Shown in pieces: positions 50,380 to 60,085 of a stretch of DNA of 64,000 bases. The DNA comes from M3007 sp044347755. Lineage in GTDB: Bacteria > Bacteroidota > Bacteroidia > Chitinophagales > Saprospiraceae. Positions within the stretch are counted from its first letter, which is position 1, and the number at the start of each line of letters is the position of its first letter. A program made the translations under genes and the position numbers. Location of the stretch: positions 46,115 to 110,114 of the forward strand of contig JBIKUE010000004.1 of the NCBI GenBank assembly GCA_044347755.1, read 5' to 3'. The notes under the pieces are model-generated. The model did no database searches and had not been told where the DNA came from. It was given only the letters and a program-made list of their open reading frames with translations.

Positions 50380-52953
50380 ATGAACTTACTTAAACACTTC
50401 AAAACGATCTTTTATCTTGGTCTGGTAGTCTCGGCACAGGTAGCCACTGCCCAGCAATATCTTATTCAGGGTGTTGTAAAAGATAAGGGTTTATCTGAGC
50501 CCATTCCCGGCGCACGCATAGCCATTAAGGGTTCTGATACTTTCACCATTTCTGATGAAGAAGGACAATTCAACCTCAGTTCAGATAAGCCATTCCCCGT
50601 TTATCTGGTGATTAATGGCGTGGGCTATCAATCGCAGGAAGTACCGGTACTTGTTGCAAACAACAACAATGTAGAAATTCTGCTGGTGGATGACCTGGCA
50701 CTTTCGGAGGTGGTAATTACATCCAGACGGCGCAAGGAAACCGCACAGGATGTACCCATTCCCATCAGCGTCGTTGCTGGTCATTTGCTGGCAGACGCTG
50801 GGGCATTCAACGTAAATCGCCTGAAGGAAATAGTTCCTACCGTGCAATTGTATTCTTCCAACCCCAGAAATACCACCTTGAATATCAGAGGTTTAGGTTC
50901 CACGTTTGGCTTAACCAATGATGGCATTGACCCGGGTGTAGGCTTCTACATTGATGGCGTGTATTATGCCCGCCCGGCGGTAACAGCCCTGGACTTCATT
51001 GATGTGGAACAAGTTGAGGTGTTGAGAGGACCGCAAGGCACCCTGTTTGGAAAAAACACCACCGCAGGGGCATTCAACGTAAGCTCCAAAGCGCCTGCCT
51101 TCACTCCTGGCGCACACGTAGAATTAAGCTATGGAAACTTTGGTTTTATTCAGGCAAAAACCTCTATTACGGGTCCTTTGGGCAAAAAACTGGCGGCTCG
51201 TCTTTCTTTTTCCGGAACACAACGCGATGGCACTTTAAAGAACATTCGAACGCAGGAATCAGTGAACGACCTAAATAACCTGGGATTCAGAGCCCAGCTT
51301 TTGTACACGCATACCGACCGAATCCACCTCACCCTGGCTGCCGATGCAACCCGTCAGCGCCCCAATGGCTATGCGCAGGTAGTGGCTGGCGTGGCAACAA
51401 CCAAACGGGCAGCCTATCGTCAATTCAACCAAATTATTGCAGATTTGGGCTACAGTTTGCCCTCCTTGGATCCTTTCGACCGCATAATTGACCAGGATAC
51501 GCCCTGGCGTTCTAAAAACGATTTGGGAGGTGCATCCATCAACCTTGACGCCAAAATAGGACGCGGCACCTTAACCACCACCTCCGCCTGGAGATATTGG
51601 GTATGGGGGCCATCCAACGACCGTGACTTTACGGGGCTGTCGGTGTTGAGTCTTTCACAGGCGCCATCCAAACACCAACAATGGTCGCAGGAAATTCGCT
51701 ATGCGGGCAACTTTAACGAAAAACTGAGCGGTGTGGTGGGCGTTTTTGCACTTTGGCAAGACCTGAAAACAGATCCATACCATACGGAAGAGTCCGGAGC
51801 CGCGCAATGGCGTTTTTCGCAAAGCTCCACGAGCGAACTCTGGAAAACACCCGGTTTGCTGGACGGATATGGTATTCGGACGACCTCCCGGCTGGAAAGT
51901 TTTAGCGGAGCTGTTTTTGGACAGCTGGACTGGGCAATTACCAGTAAGCTTCACCTCTTGACCGGCCTTCGGTACAATTCTGATCAAAAAAATGTCAATT
52001 TCAATCGCCAAACCTATGGCGGTTTGCAAACAACAGATCCTCAACTGCTTGCCTTGAAAAATGCTGTTTACACCAATCAAGCCTTTACCGCAGACGTTGC
52101 TGAGGGCAATTTTTCAGGACAAGTAACCCTGGCTGTTAAGCCTTCCTCCAGATTCCATGCGTTTGCAACAGTATCTAACAGTTTCAAACCTGTGGGCGTA
52201 AACCTCGGCGGCCTTCCAACCGCCAATGGCGAAATCCTGACCGATCTTGCCCGGATCAAACCGGAATATGCCACGCACTTTGAAGCAGGCGTTAAAACCA
52301 AACCCCTTCAGAATGCCACCCTAAACCTGGTTGCTCACCTGACCGACATTAAAGATTATCAAACCCTGGTTCAAACTGCTGAAGTAGGCGTAAACCGCGG
52401 ATACCTGGCGAATGCTGAACGGGTTAGGGTTTGGGGTGTGGAACTGGACGGCAATATCCGGATCAACAAACAAATATCCATCAACGCAGCACTAGCTTAC
52501 ACGGATGGCAAATATGTCCGCTTCAACAATGCACCGGTTCCTCTTGAAGAAACCGGCGGACAAAGCGCATTCAAGGATATTTCAGGGCAAAAACTTCCTG
52601 GGATATCCGAATGGGCCGGATCGCTCGGAGGAGAAATTTCCACAAAATCAGGAAGTCTGATCGGCCAAAAAGGCAAATATTTCCTGGGCCTGGATGCCTT
52701 CTATCGTTCCGACTTTTCCAGCAGTGCGTCGCCATCCACCTACCTGAATATTGACGGGTATGCCCTGTTGAATGCCCGGATTGGTTTCAAAGCAACTGAA
52801 GGTATAACTGTTTTTGCCTGGACCCGGAATTTGCTGGACGTAGATTATTTCGAGCAGTTACTGCCCGCTGCTGGCAATGCCGGGCATTATGCCGGTGTTC
52901 TGGGCGATCCACGAACATTTGGCATTACCCTGCGCTACGGATTTGGCCTGTAA
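50380..52953 (+). CDS. TonB-dependent receptor inside the sulfate operon
   Basis: The protein has 857 residues from the ATG at 50380, directly before the signal peptide (about 1-24); the frame extends back into cysJ, but those residues are not a signal. A carboxypeptidase-like domain (about 26-105), a plug (about 110-235, SEVVITSRRRKETAQDVPIPISVV and VEVLRGPQGTLFGKNTTAGAFNV) and a barrel ending LRYGFGL follow. No SusD is present. Its place between cysJ and cysI, co-directional with 88- and 65-bp gaps, points to uptake of a sulfur-containing compound across the outer membrane; the ligand is not known. Confidence 0.9.
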   Translation: MNLLKHFKTIFYLGLVVSAQVATAQQYLIQGVVKDKGLSEPIPGARIAIKGSDTFTISDEEGQFNLSSDKPFPVYLVINGVGYQSQEVPVLVANNNNVEILLVDDLALSEVVITSRRRKETAQDVPIPISVVAGHLLADAGAFNVNRLKEIVPTVQLYSSNPRNTTLNIRGLGSTFGLTNDGIDPGVGFYIDGVYYARPAVTALDFIDVEQVEVLRGPQGTLFGKNTTAGAFNVSSKAPAFTPGAHVELSYGNFGFIQAKTSITGPLGKKLAARLSFSGTQRDGTLKNIRTQESVNDLNNLGFRAQLLYTHTDRIHLTLAADATRQRPNGYAQVVAGVATTKRAAYRQFNQIIADLGYSLPSLDPFDRIIDQDTPWRSKNDLGGASINLDAKIGRGTLTTTSAWRYWVWGPSNDRDFTGLSVLSLSQAPSKHQQWSQEIRYAGNFNEKLSGVVGVFALWQDLKTDPYHTEESGAAQWRFSQSSTSELWKTPGLLDGYGIRTTSRLESFSGAVFGQLDWAITSKLHLLTGLRYNSDQKNVNFNRQTYGGLQTTDPQLLALKNAVYTNQAFTADVAEGNFSGQVTLAVKPSSRFHAFATVSNSFKPVGVNLGGLPTANGEILTDLARIKPEYATHFEAGVKTKPLQNATLNLVAHLTDIKDYQTLVQTAEVGVNRGYLANAERVRVWGVELDGNIRINKQISINAALAYTDGKYVRFNNAPVPLEETGGQSAFKDISGQKLPGISEWAGSLGGEISTKSGSLIGQKGKYFLGLDAFYRSDFSSSASPSTYLNIDGYALLNARIGFKATEGITVFAWTRNLLDVDYFEQLLPAAGNAGHYAGVLGDPRTFGITLRYGFGL

Positions 52954-53018
52954 CCGGAAAGGAATGTATGTTCATTGAAGGGCTAACCTTATTTTGACCC
53001 AATAAGTGATACTGGCAC

Positions 53019-53777
53019 ATGCAAAAGCAAAAATTCCACACCTCCACCACATTAATCGCCCTTGTCTTATGCTGCCTTTCCAATATGCTATCAGCGCAAA
53101 AAACGGTGACAACCGACGAACAACTTTGGTTTGGTGTGCTAAACCAAACCAGATTCAGCAACAAATGGGGCATTTGGTTTGACGCACACTTGCGGCTGAA
53201 AGATCAGTATGTTCAGGATTTGTCACAAGCCATCATCCGCTTTGGACCAACCTTTTACCTAACTGACGACGTACGACTCACAGCTGCCTATGCCTACGTA
53301 AACACTTTTCCAGCGCCGGGCCATGCCAACATTTCCCTGCCCGAACACCGTCCCTGGCAACAGGTGCAATGGTTTCAGCGGGGTAAAAAAGCACGCCTCA
53401 TGCAGTTCATACGCTTGGAAGAGCGTTATCGAAGAAACGTATTGAACGATAATGAACTAGGTGAAGGTTTCAGATTTAACTGGCGTATCAGGTATAATTT
53501 TTCGTTGTTTTTACCCATTACGAAGAAAAAATTTGACCCTGGCGCCTTGCTCTTCAATATCAACAATGAAGTATTTGTCAATTTTGGCAAACAGATTATT
53601 TACAACCATTTCGATCAAAACCGGCTGTTTTTAGGTCTGGTGTATCAGGTAAACAAACATGCCCAATTGCAAGGCGGATACATGAACCTGTACCAGCAAC
53701 TGGCTGCCGGAAACACATTCAGAAATCAACACTCCATTCGCTTTTTCTATTTCCACAACATTGATCTAAGGGAATGA
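53019..53777 (+). CDS. DUF2490 family outer-membrane protein
   Basis: The protein has 252 residues with a signal peptide (about 1-28, ALVLCCLSNMLSAQ). DUF2490 features are TDEQLWFGVLNQTRFSNKWGIWFDAHLRLKD, RFGPTFYLTDDVRLTAAYAYV and HRPWQQVQWFQRG, ending in alternating barrel strands. The function of the family is unknown. It is encoded between the TonB receptor and cysI in the sulfate operon, so it may assist the receptor at the outer membrane. Confidence 0.85.
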   Translation: MQKQKFHTSTTLIALVLCCLSNMLSAQKTVTTDEQLWFGVLNQTRFSNKWGIWFDAHLRLKDQYVQDLSQAIIRFGPTFYLTDDVRLTAAYAYVNTFPAPGHANISLPEHRPWQQVQWFQRGKKARLMQFIRLEERYRRNVLNDNELGEGFRFNWRIRYNFSLFLPITKKKFDPGALLFNINNEVFVNFGKQIIYNHFDQNRLFLGLVYQVNKHAQLQGGYMNLYQQLAAGNTFRNQHSIRFFYFHNIDLRE

Positions 53778-53812
53778 ACAAGCGGCGGGACAACAAGTAA
53801 AAAACGTTTACC

Positions 53813-55537
53813 ATGGCGGAACAAAAACTATCCGAGGTAGAATACATCAAGGAAAACAGCAATTATCTCAGAGGAACTCTGGCCAAAAGCCTCGAAAACC
53901 CCATTACAGGAGCGCTTTTTCCGGAGGATACCAATTTGATCAAATTCCACGGTGCCTATCAGCAAACCGATCGGGATGTAGACAGCGAGCGCAAGGCGCA
54001 GAAGTTAGAGCCACTGTATTCCCTCATGATACGGGTGAGGGTGCCGGGTGGAGTGGCTACTCCGGCACAATGGTTGCGCATGGATGCATTGGCCAATCAG
54101 TATGGCAATGGAACCTTAAAACTTACCACCCGTCAGGCATTTCAATTGCATGGCATTCGTAAACGCCATTTAAAAGCTACCATTCAAGGGTTTAATGAAG
54201 TGTTTTTGGACAGCCTGGCCGGATGTGGCGATGTCAACCGGAATGTGATGTGCAGCCCTAATCCGGATGAAAGCAGGGTACATTCAGAGGTTTACACCGT
54301 TTCCAAAGCCATCAGCGATGCTTTTACGCCCCGTACTACGGCTTATTACGAAATCTTTCTGGAAGGCCAGGCTGTGGATGATGCTCAGCCATTTAACACC
54401 ATAAAGAACCATTCGGGGAAGGATGAAGAACCGATTTATGGTAAAACTTATTTACCCCGAAAATTCAAAATAGCCATTGCCGTGCCTCCGTACAATGATA
54501 CGGATATTTTTGCCAATGATATTGGCTTGATTGCCATTGAAAAGGATGGCGAATTGCTCGGATTTAACGTGGCCGCTGGCGGCGGACTGGGCATGACCTT
54601 TGGTATGCCTGAAACGTTTCCGAGATTAGCCGATATGATGGGTTACGTTGACAAAGCTCAGGTGATAAAGGTTTGTGAAGCCATTATCACTACCCAACGA
54701 GACCACGGCAACCGCGAAAACCGGAAGTTCAGCAGGCTGAAATATACCATAGAACGCATGGGTCTGGAAACCTTTAAAGCCGAAGTAGAACGACGAGCCG
54801 GGTTTTCCTTTTCACCTGCACTACCCTACCATTTCAAGCACTCCGGCGATGCCTTGGGATGGTCACAAACACATGAAGGATTATACCAGCTGGGGCTCTT
54901 CATAGAAGGCGGCCGTATACAGGACACCCCCGGATTCCCGCTCAAAACCACCCTGAAAACCCTGGCGTTGGTACATGATGGCGATTTCCGCCTGACGGGC
55001 AACCAGAACCTTGTCATTGGCCGGATTTCCCCGCAAAAACTCCCCATCGTGGAAGCCATCCTGGATAAATACGGCATTTTAGCGGCCACCCATCAACAAA
55101 CAGCCCTCCGGCAAAACAGTATTGCCTGCGTGGCGCTCAACACCTGTTCCCTTGCTTTCGCTGAAGCGGAGCGCTATTTGCCCAGTTTAATTGATAAAAT
55201 AGACACCTTGATCCGGGCATTTGGCCTGGGAAAGGAGGCGATCAATATTCGTATGACCGGCTGTCCGAATGGATGCGGCCGACCCTATTTAGGAGAAATT
55301 GCCTTCATCGGTCGGTCGCCGGGATATTACAACATGTACCTCGGTGCGGCCCATAACGGAGAAAGGTTAAATAAACTTTACAAAGAAATGCTGGATGAAG
55401 CGGGCATTTTGCGGGAAATTGAGCCCGTTTTGGCTGACTTTGCCCGCAATAAGCACCATGGGGAACCCTTTGGCGATTTTGTCATTCGCCAGGGATATCT
55501 AAAGGCCACTACGCACGGCACAAATTTTCACAGCTGA
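53813..55537 (+). CDS. cysI: CysI, sulfite reductase hemoprotein subunit
   Basis: This 574-residue protein is of normal length. Two ferredoxin-like halves carry the siroheme-binding Arg/Lys residues (TTRQAFQLHGIRKRHLK about 105). The cluster motifs are CVALNTCSLAFAEAERYLP (Cys about 439 and 445) and TGCPNGCGRP (Cys about 484 and 488), the CX5C and CX3C pairs that bind the siroheme-coupled 4Fe-4S centre. It reduces sulfite to sulfide with six electrons from CysJ. The ATG at 53813 lies 35 bp after the DUF2490 gene. Confidence 0.96.
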   Translation: MAEQKLSEVEYIKENSNYLRGTLAKSLENPITGALFPEDTNLIKFHGAYQQTDRDVDSERKAQKLEPLYSLMIRVRVPGGVATPAQWLRMDALANQYGNGTLKLTTRQAFQLHGIRKRHLKATIQGFNEVFLDSLAGCGDVNRNVMCSPNPDESRVHSEVYTVSKAISDAFTPRTTAYYEIFLEGQAVDDAQPFNTIKNHSGKDEEPIYGKTYLPRKFKIAIAVPPYNDTDIFANDIGLIAIEKDGELLGFNVAAGGGLGMTFGMPETFPRLADMMGYVDKAQVIKVCEAIITTQRDHGNRENRKFSRLKYTIERMGLETFKAEVERRAGFSFSPALPYHFKHSGDALGWSQTHEGLYQLGLFIEGGRIQDTPGFPLKTTLKTLALVHDGDFRLTGNQNLVIGRISPQKLPIVEAILDKYGILAATHQQTALRQNSIACVALNTCSLAFAEAERYLPSLIDKIDTLIRAFGLGKEAINIRMTGCPNGCGRPYLGEIAFIGRSPGYYNMYLGAAHNGERLNKLYKEMLDEAGILREIEPVLADFARNKHHGEPFGDFVIRQGYLKATTHGTNFHS

Positions 55538-55547
55538 GGTATAATTC

Positions 55548-57062
55548 ATGGAAACTGTAACGGAAAGTACCAGTTTAGGCAACACTTTGTTTCCGGTATT
55601 TTTAAAGATGGACCAGGGCACAACGCTAGTGGTGGGGGGAGGCAATGTTGGATTGGAAAAAGTGTCCGCATTGCTCAAAAATAGTCCGGAGGCGCGCATT
55701 ATGCTGGTTAGCAAAACCATACAACCTGCCATTAAACGTCTGGTTGCCGAACATTCACATGTCCTGCTGGTGGAGCGCGGCTTCCGGCCGGAAGACCTGG
55801 ACGGGAAACAATTGGTTATTTGTGCTACAGACAACCCAGGCTTACACCGCGAGATTCGTACCCAGGCGCATGCGCGAGGCATCTTGGTAAATGTAGCAGA
55901 CACTCCTGAACTATGCGATTTTTACCTTGGTTCCATTGTGCAAAAAGGCGATCTTAAAATTGCTATTTCAACCAATGGCAAATCGCCCACCATCGCCAAA
56001 AGGCTGAAGGAGGCTCTGAATGAAACGCTGCCATCCGAATTGAATGATATTTTGCAACATATGCCGGCTATCCGGGAAAAACTTGGTGGAGATTTTTCTG
56101 AAAAAGTACGTTCACTAAATGCTTTGACCGCTTCCCTGGCTGCAGGGGAGGAGGTGTTATCTACGGTAATGCCCCACCAGAATTTGGATCGTATTCGCGA
56201 CCGTAAATGGCGTAGAATTGCTACGGCAGCCCTGGCCGCTTTTGGATTATCACTGGTTTTTCATGTTATTTCCTTTTATATACCCACCAGCACCTGGCCC
56301 GATCTAATAGCGGGGATTGACCGGGAATTCTGGATATTTATGGGTGTTGGATTTTTAGCACAAATGGCTGATGGTTTGTTGGGCATGGGATACGGAATAG
56401 TCACGCAAATTTTCCTGATGGGCGCCGGCGTTCCTTTGGCGGCCGTAAGTTCCAGTATCCATACCGCTGAAGTATTCACTGCAGGAGCTTCTGGGTATTC
56501 CCATTTCCGTTTTGGTAATGTGAATAGGCGATTATTCCGGGCCATTTTGGTGCCTGGAGTGATTGGAGCCATTGTTGGAGCGGTTTTGCTATCCATTTTG
56601 GGCGAAACTTATGCCGGTTATATAAAACCAATGCTGGCTATTTATACCCTTTTATTAGGATTACGGATTCTCAGTAGGGCATTTTTCAAAAACAATCAAA
56701 AAAGAAAGGCACGACGGTTGGGTTGGCTGGCTGGAGCAGGTGGCTTTTTGGATTCGTTTGGTGGCGGCGGATGGGGGCCTCTCGTAACCAGTTCACTCAT
56801 TGCAAAGGGAAAAACCCCACAGTACGTCATTGGTACAGTGAGTTTAACGGAGTTTTTTGTTACACTAGCCAGCGCTGTAACGTTTTTCTCCTTTATAGGC
56901 CTTTCACATTGGTTTGTGATAGCAGGCTTAATTATTGGCGGGGTGGCTGCTGCTCCTTTAAGTGCCCGCCTGGCCGGAAAACTCCCTGCAAAATGGATGT
57001 TTATATTGGTCGGTGGCATGGTCGTTTTTTGGAGTATTAGGGTATTGAGCAAGCTTTTGTAA
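55548..57062 (+). CDS. Fusion of siroheme synthase (CysG N-terminal/Met8 type) and TauE/SafE-type exporter
   Basis: The protein has 504 residues. The N-terminal half (about 1-200) is precorrin-2 dehydrogenase/sirohydrochlorin ferrochelatase: LVVGGGNVGLEKV (NAD site, about 27), VICATDNPGLHREI and ISTNGKSPTIAKRLKE. The C-terminal half (about 220-504) is a TSUP/TauE membrane protein with about eight helices and the two family repeats (GFLAQMADGLLGMGYG and AGAGGFLDSFGGGGWGPLV). The first half finishes siroheme for CysI; the second may export sulfite or import sulfate. Start is 10 bp after cysI; the end is 6 bp from a convergent gene. Confidence 0.9.
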   Translation: METVTESTSLGNTLFPVFLKMDQGTTLVVGGGNVGLEKVSALLKNSPEARIMLVSKTIQPAIKRLVAEHSHVLLVERGFRPEDLDGKQLVICATDNPGLHREIRTQAHARGILVNVADTPELCDFYLGSIVQKGDLKIAISTNGKSPTIAKRLKEALNETLPSELNDILQHMPAIREKLGGDFSEKVRSLNALTASLAAGEEVLSTVMPHQNLDRIRDRKWRRIATAALAAFGLSLVFHVISFYIPTSTWPDLIAGIDREFWIFMGVGFLAQMADGLLGMGYGIVTQIFLMGAGVPLAAVSSSIHTAEVFTAGASGYSHFRFGNVNRRLFRAILVPGVIGAIVGAVLLSILGETYAGYIKPMLAIYTLLLGLRILSRAFFKNNQKRKARRLGWLAGAGGFLDSFGGGGWGPLVTSSLIAKGKTPQYVIGTVSLTEFFVTLASAVTFFSFIGLSHWFVIAGLIIGGVAAAPLSARLAGKLPAKWMFILVGGMVVFWSIRVLSKLL

Positions 57063-57068
57063 CTGGTT

Positions 57069-57524
57069 TTATAAATATTTCTCCATACAAACGCTGTTTT
57101 CCATATTGACATATTGGCCATAGCTGGGGATTACCTTGTAGCCTGATTTGAGGTATAGCGCAATCGCTTCGGGTTGCCTTTTGCCTGTTTCAAGTACGCA
57201 CCGCTTGAACCCGAGTTCTTGAGCCCATTGCTCAAGGTTCTGCAAAACCTGACCGGCAAACCCACGCCCTCTCTGCTCGGGCATCACGAACATCCGTTTA
57301 ACCTCCATGGTTTGGTCATCAAATGCCCGAATGGCCCCGATGGCAACCGGCAGATCCTCCCAATACCCTACCATGCAATGGCGGATGGTATCTACTTTAT
57401 TATACTGGGCATAAAAGGCGTGTTCTTCGCCGTCCATGATAGCTAAATATTGATCCAGCAGCGGCACTAATTCCCGAAATCCGGCATGATTTGAATCAGT
57501 TCTGACTAATTTGAGCATAATCAC
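57069..57524 (-). CDS. GNAT family N-acetyltransferase
   Basis: The protein has 151 residues and one GNAT domain. The acetyl-CoA loop is MEVKRMFVMPEQRGRGFAGQVLQNLE (key residues RGRGFAG, about 80-90), followed by RCVLETGKRQPEAIALYLKSGYKVI. The acceptor cannot be predicted. A second in-frame ATG (57518) is an equally possible start. Convergent with the sulfate operon; only 6 bp separate the stops and no terminator hairpin was seen. Confidence 0.88.
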   Translation of the reverse strand: MIMLKLVRTDSNHAGFRELVPLLDQYLAIMDGEEHAFYAQYNKVDTIRHCMVGYWEDLPVAIGAIRAFDDQTMEVKRMFVMPEQRGRGFAGQVLQNLEQWAQELGFKRCVLETGKRQPEAIALYLKSGYKVIPSYGQYVNMENSVCMEKYL

Positions 57525-57589
57525 TTTTTGGGGTAAAGTTCGGAAATCCTGGAATTAGAATTGCTGCGATTCAATCGCTTGTTACCTAT

Positions 57590-57597
57590 TACATTTG
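57590..57597 (+). promoter_or_regulatory. Candidate -7 box (TACATTTG) of the amylase gene
   Basis: A TAnnTTTG match lies 58 bp before the ATG at 57656. The nearest upstream TTG (57561) is 26 bp away, longer than usual, so support is limited. Confidence 0.4.
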
Positions 57598-57655
57598 CCC
57601 TGCTCTACCCAGCATTTCATCACTGCCACCACTTCCCATTACACAACACAGAGTC

Positions 57656-59560
57656 ATGCAATCCCGAATTCACTTTTTTCTGCTTTTATGCGCATTTTGT
57701 TCTCCTTTATTCGCACAAAAGCCTACTATTCAACGAGCAGATCCTACCAATTGGTGGGTGGGCATGAAAAACCCCGAGGTACAAATCCTGTTGTATGGTA
57801 AAAACCTGAAAGGGTCAACGGTGGATATTAACCACCCGGGAGTTAGTATCCGGCAAGTCTACGAGGTGGAAAACCCGAATTACCTGTTCCTTGATCTTTA
57901 CATAGCGCCGGAAACCCAACCCGGGAGGATTGGTATTGCACTTAGTAAGGAAATACAAGTTCAAAAAGGAGGCAAAACGGTAACCGAAACTGCCCAGGCA
58001 CTTCATGTGTATGAGTTGAAAGTGCGCGACAAAAAGCCTCAGGTGGTGGATTCCCGCGATTTTATTTACCTGGTACTTCCAGATCGTTTTGCCAATGGCA
58101 ACCCAAGCAATGACAGGTTTGCTGACATGGCAGACTCTGTTTGCGACCGACAAAATCCGTATCTGCGTCACGGTGGCGACCTTTTGGGTATTCAAAACCA
58201 CCTGGACTACTTCAAAGAGTTAGGGGTTACCGCTCTTTGGCTGAATCCGGTTATTGAGAATAACCAGCCCCAAACCAATGAGGGAGGAGCCAAGCGGTCT
58301 GCTTACCATGGTTATGGCTTTACCGATCATTACAATGTAGACAAACGGCTTGGCGGAAATGCCGCGTATAAAAACCTGATCGATGCAGCGCATAACAAAG
58401 GGATAAAAATTATCCAGGATGCTGTTTATAACCACATTGGCATCAACCACTGGATCCTGCGTGATCCGCCTATGAAAAACTGGCTTCATCAGTGGGAAAG
58501 TTACACGAATACCTCCTATAGAGATGAAGCGGTGTTTGACCTGAATCATGGCAGCGTCAGCGATTTCAAGGTGCATCAGGATGGATGGTTTGTGCCATTT
58601 CTGCCAGATATCAACCAGGGAAATCCTTTTGTGGCCAAATATTTAATTCAGCACGCTTTATGGACCATAGAGTATTTTGGCGTAGATGGATGGCGGGTGG
58701 ATACATACCAGTACAATGATCTTGAATTCATGAACGACTGTAACAATGCCTTGTACCAGGAGTACCCAAATATGTTCATAACCGCTGAAAACGCTGTGAG
58801 TACTGCTGTTTCGCAGGCGTTTTTTGTGCGGAACAATTTGTACTTGCCCTTCAAAAGCAATTGTAATTCGCCCAACGATTTCGTTTTTTACAACGCTGTT
58901 AATGCCGCCTTGAATGAAAAATTTGACTGGGGAAAGGGCTTCAACCATTTGTGTACCATGTTTGCACAGGACATTGTATATGAAGATCCCAATCTGAATC
59001 TTACTTTTCTGGACAACCATGATATGAACCGCTTTTACTCTGTTATCGGAGAAGATATCCGCAAGTACAAACAAGGCATTACCATACTACTCACTGCCCG
59101 GGGTGTACCACAGCTTTATTATGGCACCGAGATACTGATGAAGAATTTTAAAAACCCATCTGATGCAGAAGTTCGGCGAGACTTCCCGGGAGGATTTGCT
59201 GGTGACGCTTCAAACAAGTTTTCTGCATCGGGCAGAACCGCCCAGGAAAATGAGGCTTTTGATTTTGTCAAAAAACTCGCGAACTACCGCAAGACTTGCA
59301 CGGCACTGCATCAGGGTAAAATGACACAATTCATCCCTCAAGACGGTATATACGTGTACTTCCGGCACAATGATGAAAAAACCGTCATGGTAGTGCTGAG
59401 TCAAAATGAACAGGACAAAACATTGGTAACCAAGCGTTTTGTGGAAATCATGAACGGATTTACCAAAGGTAAAAACATCCTGACTGATACAAGTATTCCG
59501 GATTTGAGTCAGTTTAAGGTGCCCGCTATGTCGGTGCAAGTGATTGAGTTGATGAAATAA
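57656..59560 (+). CDS. GH13 cyclomaltodextrinase/neopullulanase-like amylase (SusA type), exported
   Basis: The protein has 634 residues. A signal peptide (about 1-21, FFLLLCAFCSPLFAQ) is followed by an N-terminal beta domain (about 25-120, PTNWWVGMKNPEVQILLYG), the GH13 barrel (about 135-530) and a C-terminal beta domain. Conserved regions are DAVYNHIG, GVDGWRVDTYQYND (nucleophile Asp 349), FITAENAVS (acid/base Glu about 378) and FLDNHDMNR (Asp about 456). It should hydrolyse alpha-1,4 (and perhaps 1,6) glucans or cyclodextrins in the periplasm. No Sus receptor genes are adjacent. Confidence 0.92.
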   Translation: MQSRIHFFLLLCAFCSPLFAQKPTIQRADPTNWWVGMKNPEVQILLYGKNLKGSTVDINHPGVSIRQVYEVENPNYLFLDLYIAPETQPGRIGIALSKEIQVQKGGKTVTETAQALHVYELKVRDKKPQVVDSRDFIYLVLPDRFANGNPSNDRFADMADSVCDRQNPYLRHGGDLLGIQNHLDYFKELGVTALWLNPVIENNQPQTNEGGAKRSAYHGYGFTDHYNVDKRLGGNAAYKNLIDAAHNKGIKIIQDAVYNHIGINHWILRDPPMKNWLHQWESYTNTSYRDEAVFDLNHGSVSDFKVHQDGWFVPFLPDINQGNPFVAKYLIQHALWTIEYFGVDGWRVDTYQYNDLEFMNDCNNALYQEYPNMFITAENAVSTAVSQAFFVRNNLYLPFKSNCNSPNDFVFYNAVNAALNEKFDWGKGFNHLCTMFAQDIVYEDPNLNLTFLDNHDMNRFYSVIGEDIRKYKQGITILLTARGVPQLYYGTEILMKNFKNPSDAEVRRDFPGGFAGDASNKFSASGRTAQENEAFDFVKKLANYRKTCTALHQGKMTQFIPQDGIYVYFRHNDEKTVMVVLSQNEQDKTLVTKRFVEIMNGFTKGKNILTDTSIPDLSQFKVPAMSVQVIELMK

Positions 59561-59620
59561 ATGGGGCAATGACACGAAAAGTGCACTTGAATCGTCTCGA
59601 TTTTTCAAGATGGCTCCTGA

Positions 59621-60067
59621 TTATCTTCTTAATACAAGCCTCTCTTCCAATGGCGCCTGCGATGCCGGTGGGTTAAACTGACGGAGTTCAAGCAGACTGT
59701 CGTTTATGGTATGAATTTGGAAATTAAAAACCAGAAAATCCGGATCAATTTCAACATACAACTCGGTGTCGTTATTTCTTAACTCCCAGATACCCGAAAT
59801 CACTGAGACCGAATCTACATCGGTATCACAATACTCTATTTCATCTCGCAATTCGAAGGTATGATCAGCGCTAAACTTCCAGCCATCATACAGTTGGCAA
59901 GGCAGTGATGCATCGGTAAAAATACCGTCGGCATTGTCATCTGTGAGGTACTCATATTGTATCCAGGTGCCAGCAATCAATATTTGTTCAACTTGTTGAG
60001 GTGTTTCTTTTTTACAAAAAGCACTCAAAACGAGTAATAATGGTAATAAGAGATTCATTTTTTTCAT
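59621..60067 (-). CDS. Small lipocalin-like protein, possibly a lipoprotein
   Basis: The protein has 148 residues. The N-terminal export segment ends LSAFCKKE; the Cys could be lipidated, but Phe at the -1 position is unusual for a lipobox. The mature part (AGTWIQYEYLTDDNADGIF ... WKFSADHTFELRDE ... SGIWELRNNDTELYVEI) has the beta pattern of the lipocalin-like family common in Bacteroidota. Function unknown. It is 18 bp downstream of a large T9SS gene on the same strand. Confidence 0.68.
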   Translation of the reverse strand: MKKMNLLLPLLLVLSAFCKKETPQQVEQILIAGTWIQYEYLTDDNADGIFTDASLPCQLYDGWKFSADHTFELRDEIEYCDTDVDSVSVISGIWELRNNDTELYVEIDPDFLVFNFQIHTINDSLLELRQFNPPASQAPLEERLVLRR

Positions 60068-60085
60068 TTTTTCAGAAGTTTAGCG

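Noticed and set aside
57069..57524. GNAT gene as the last member of the sulfate operon
   Set aside because: It is on the opposite strand, convergent with the operon, so it cannot be co-transcribed with it.
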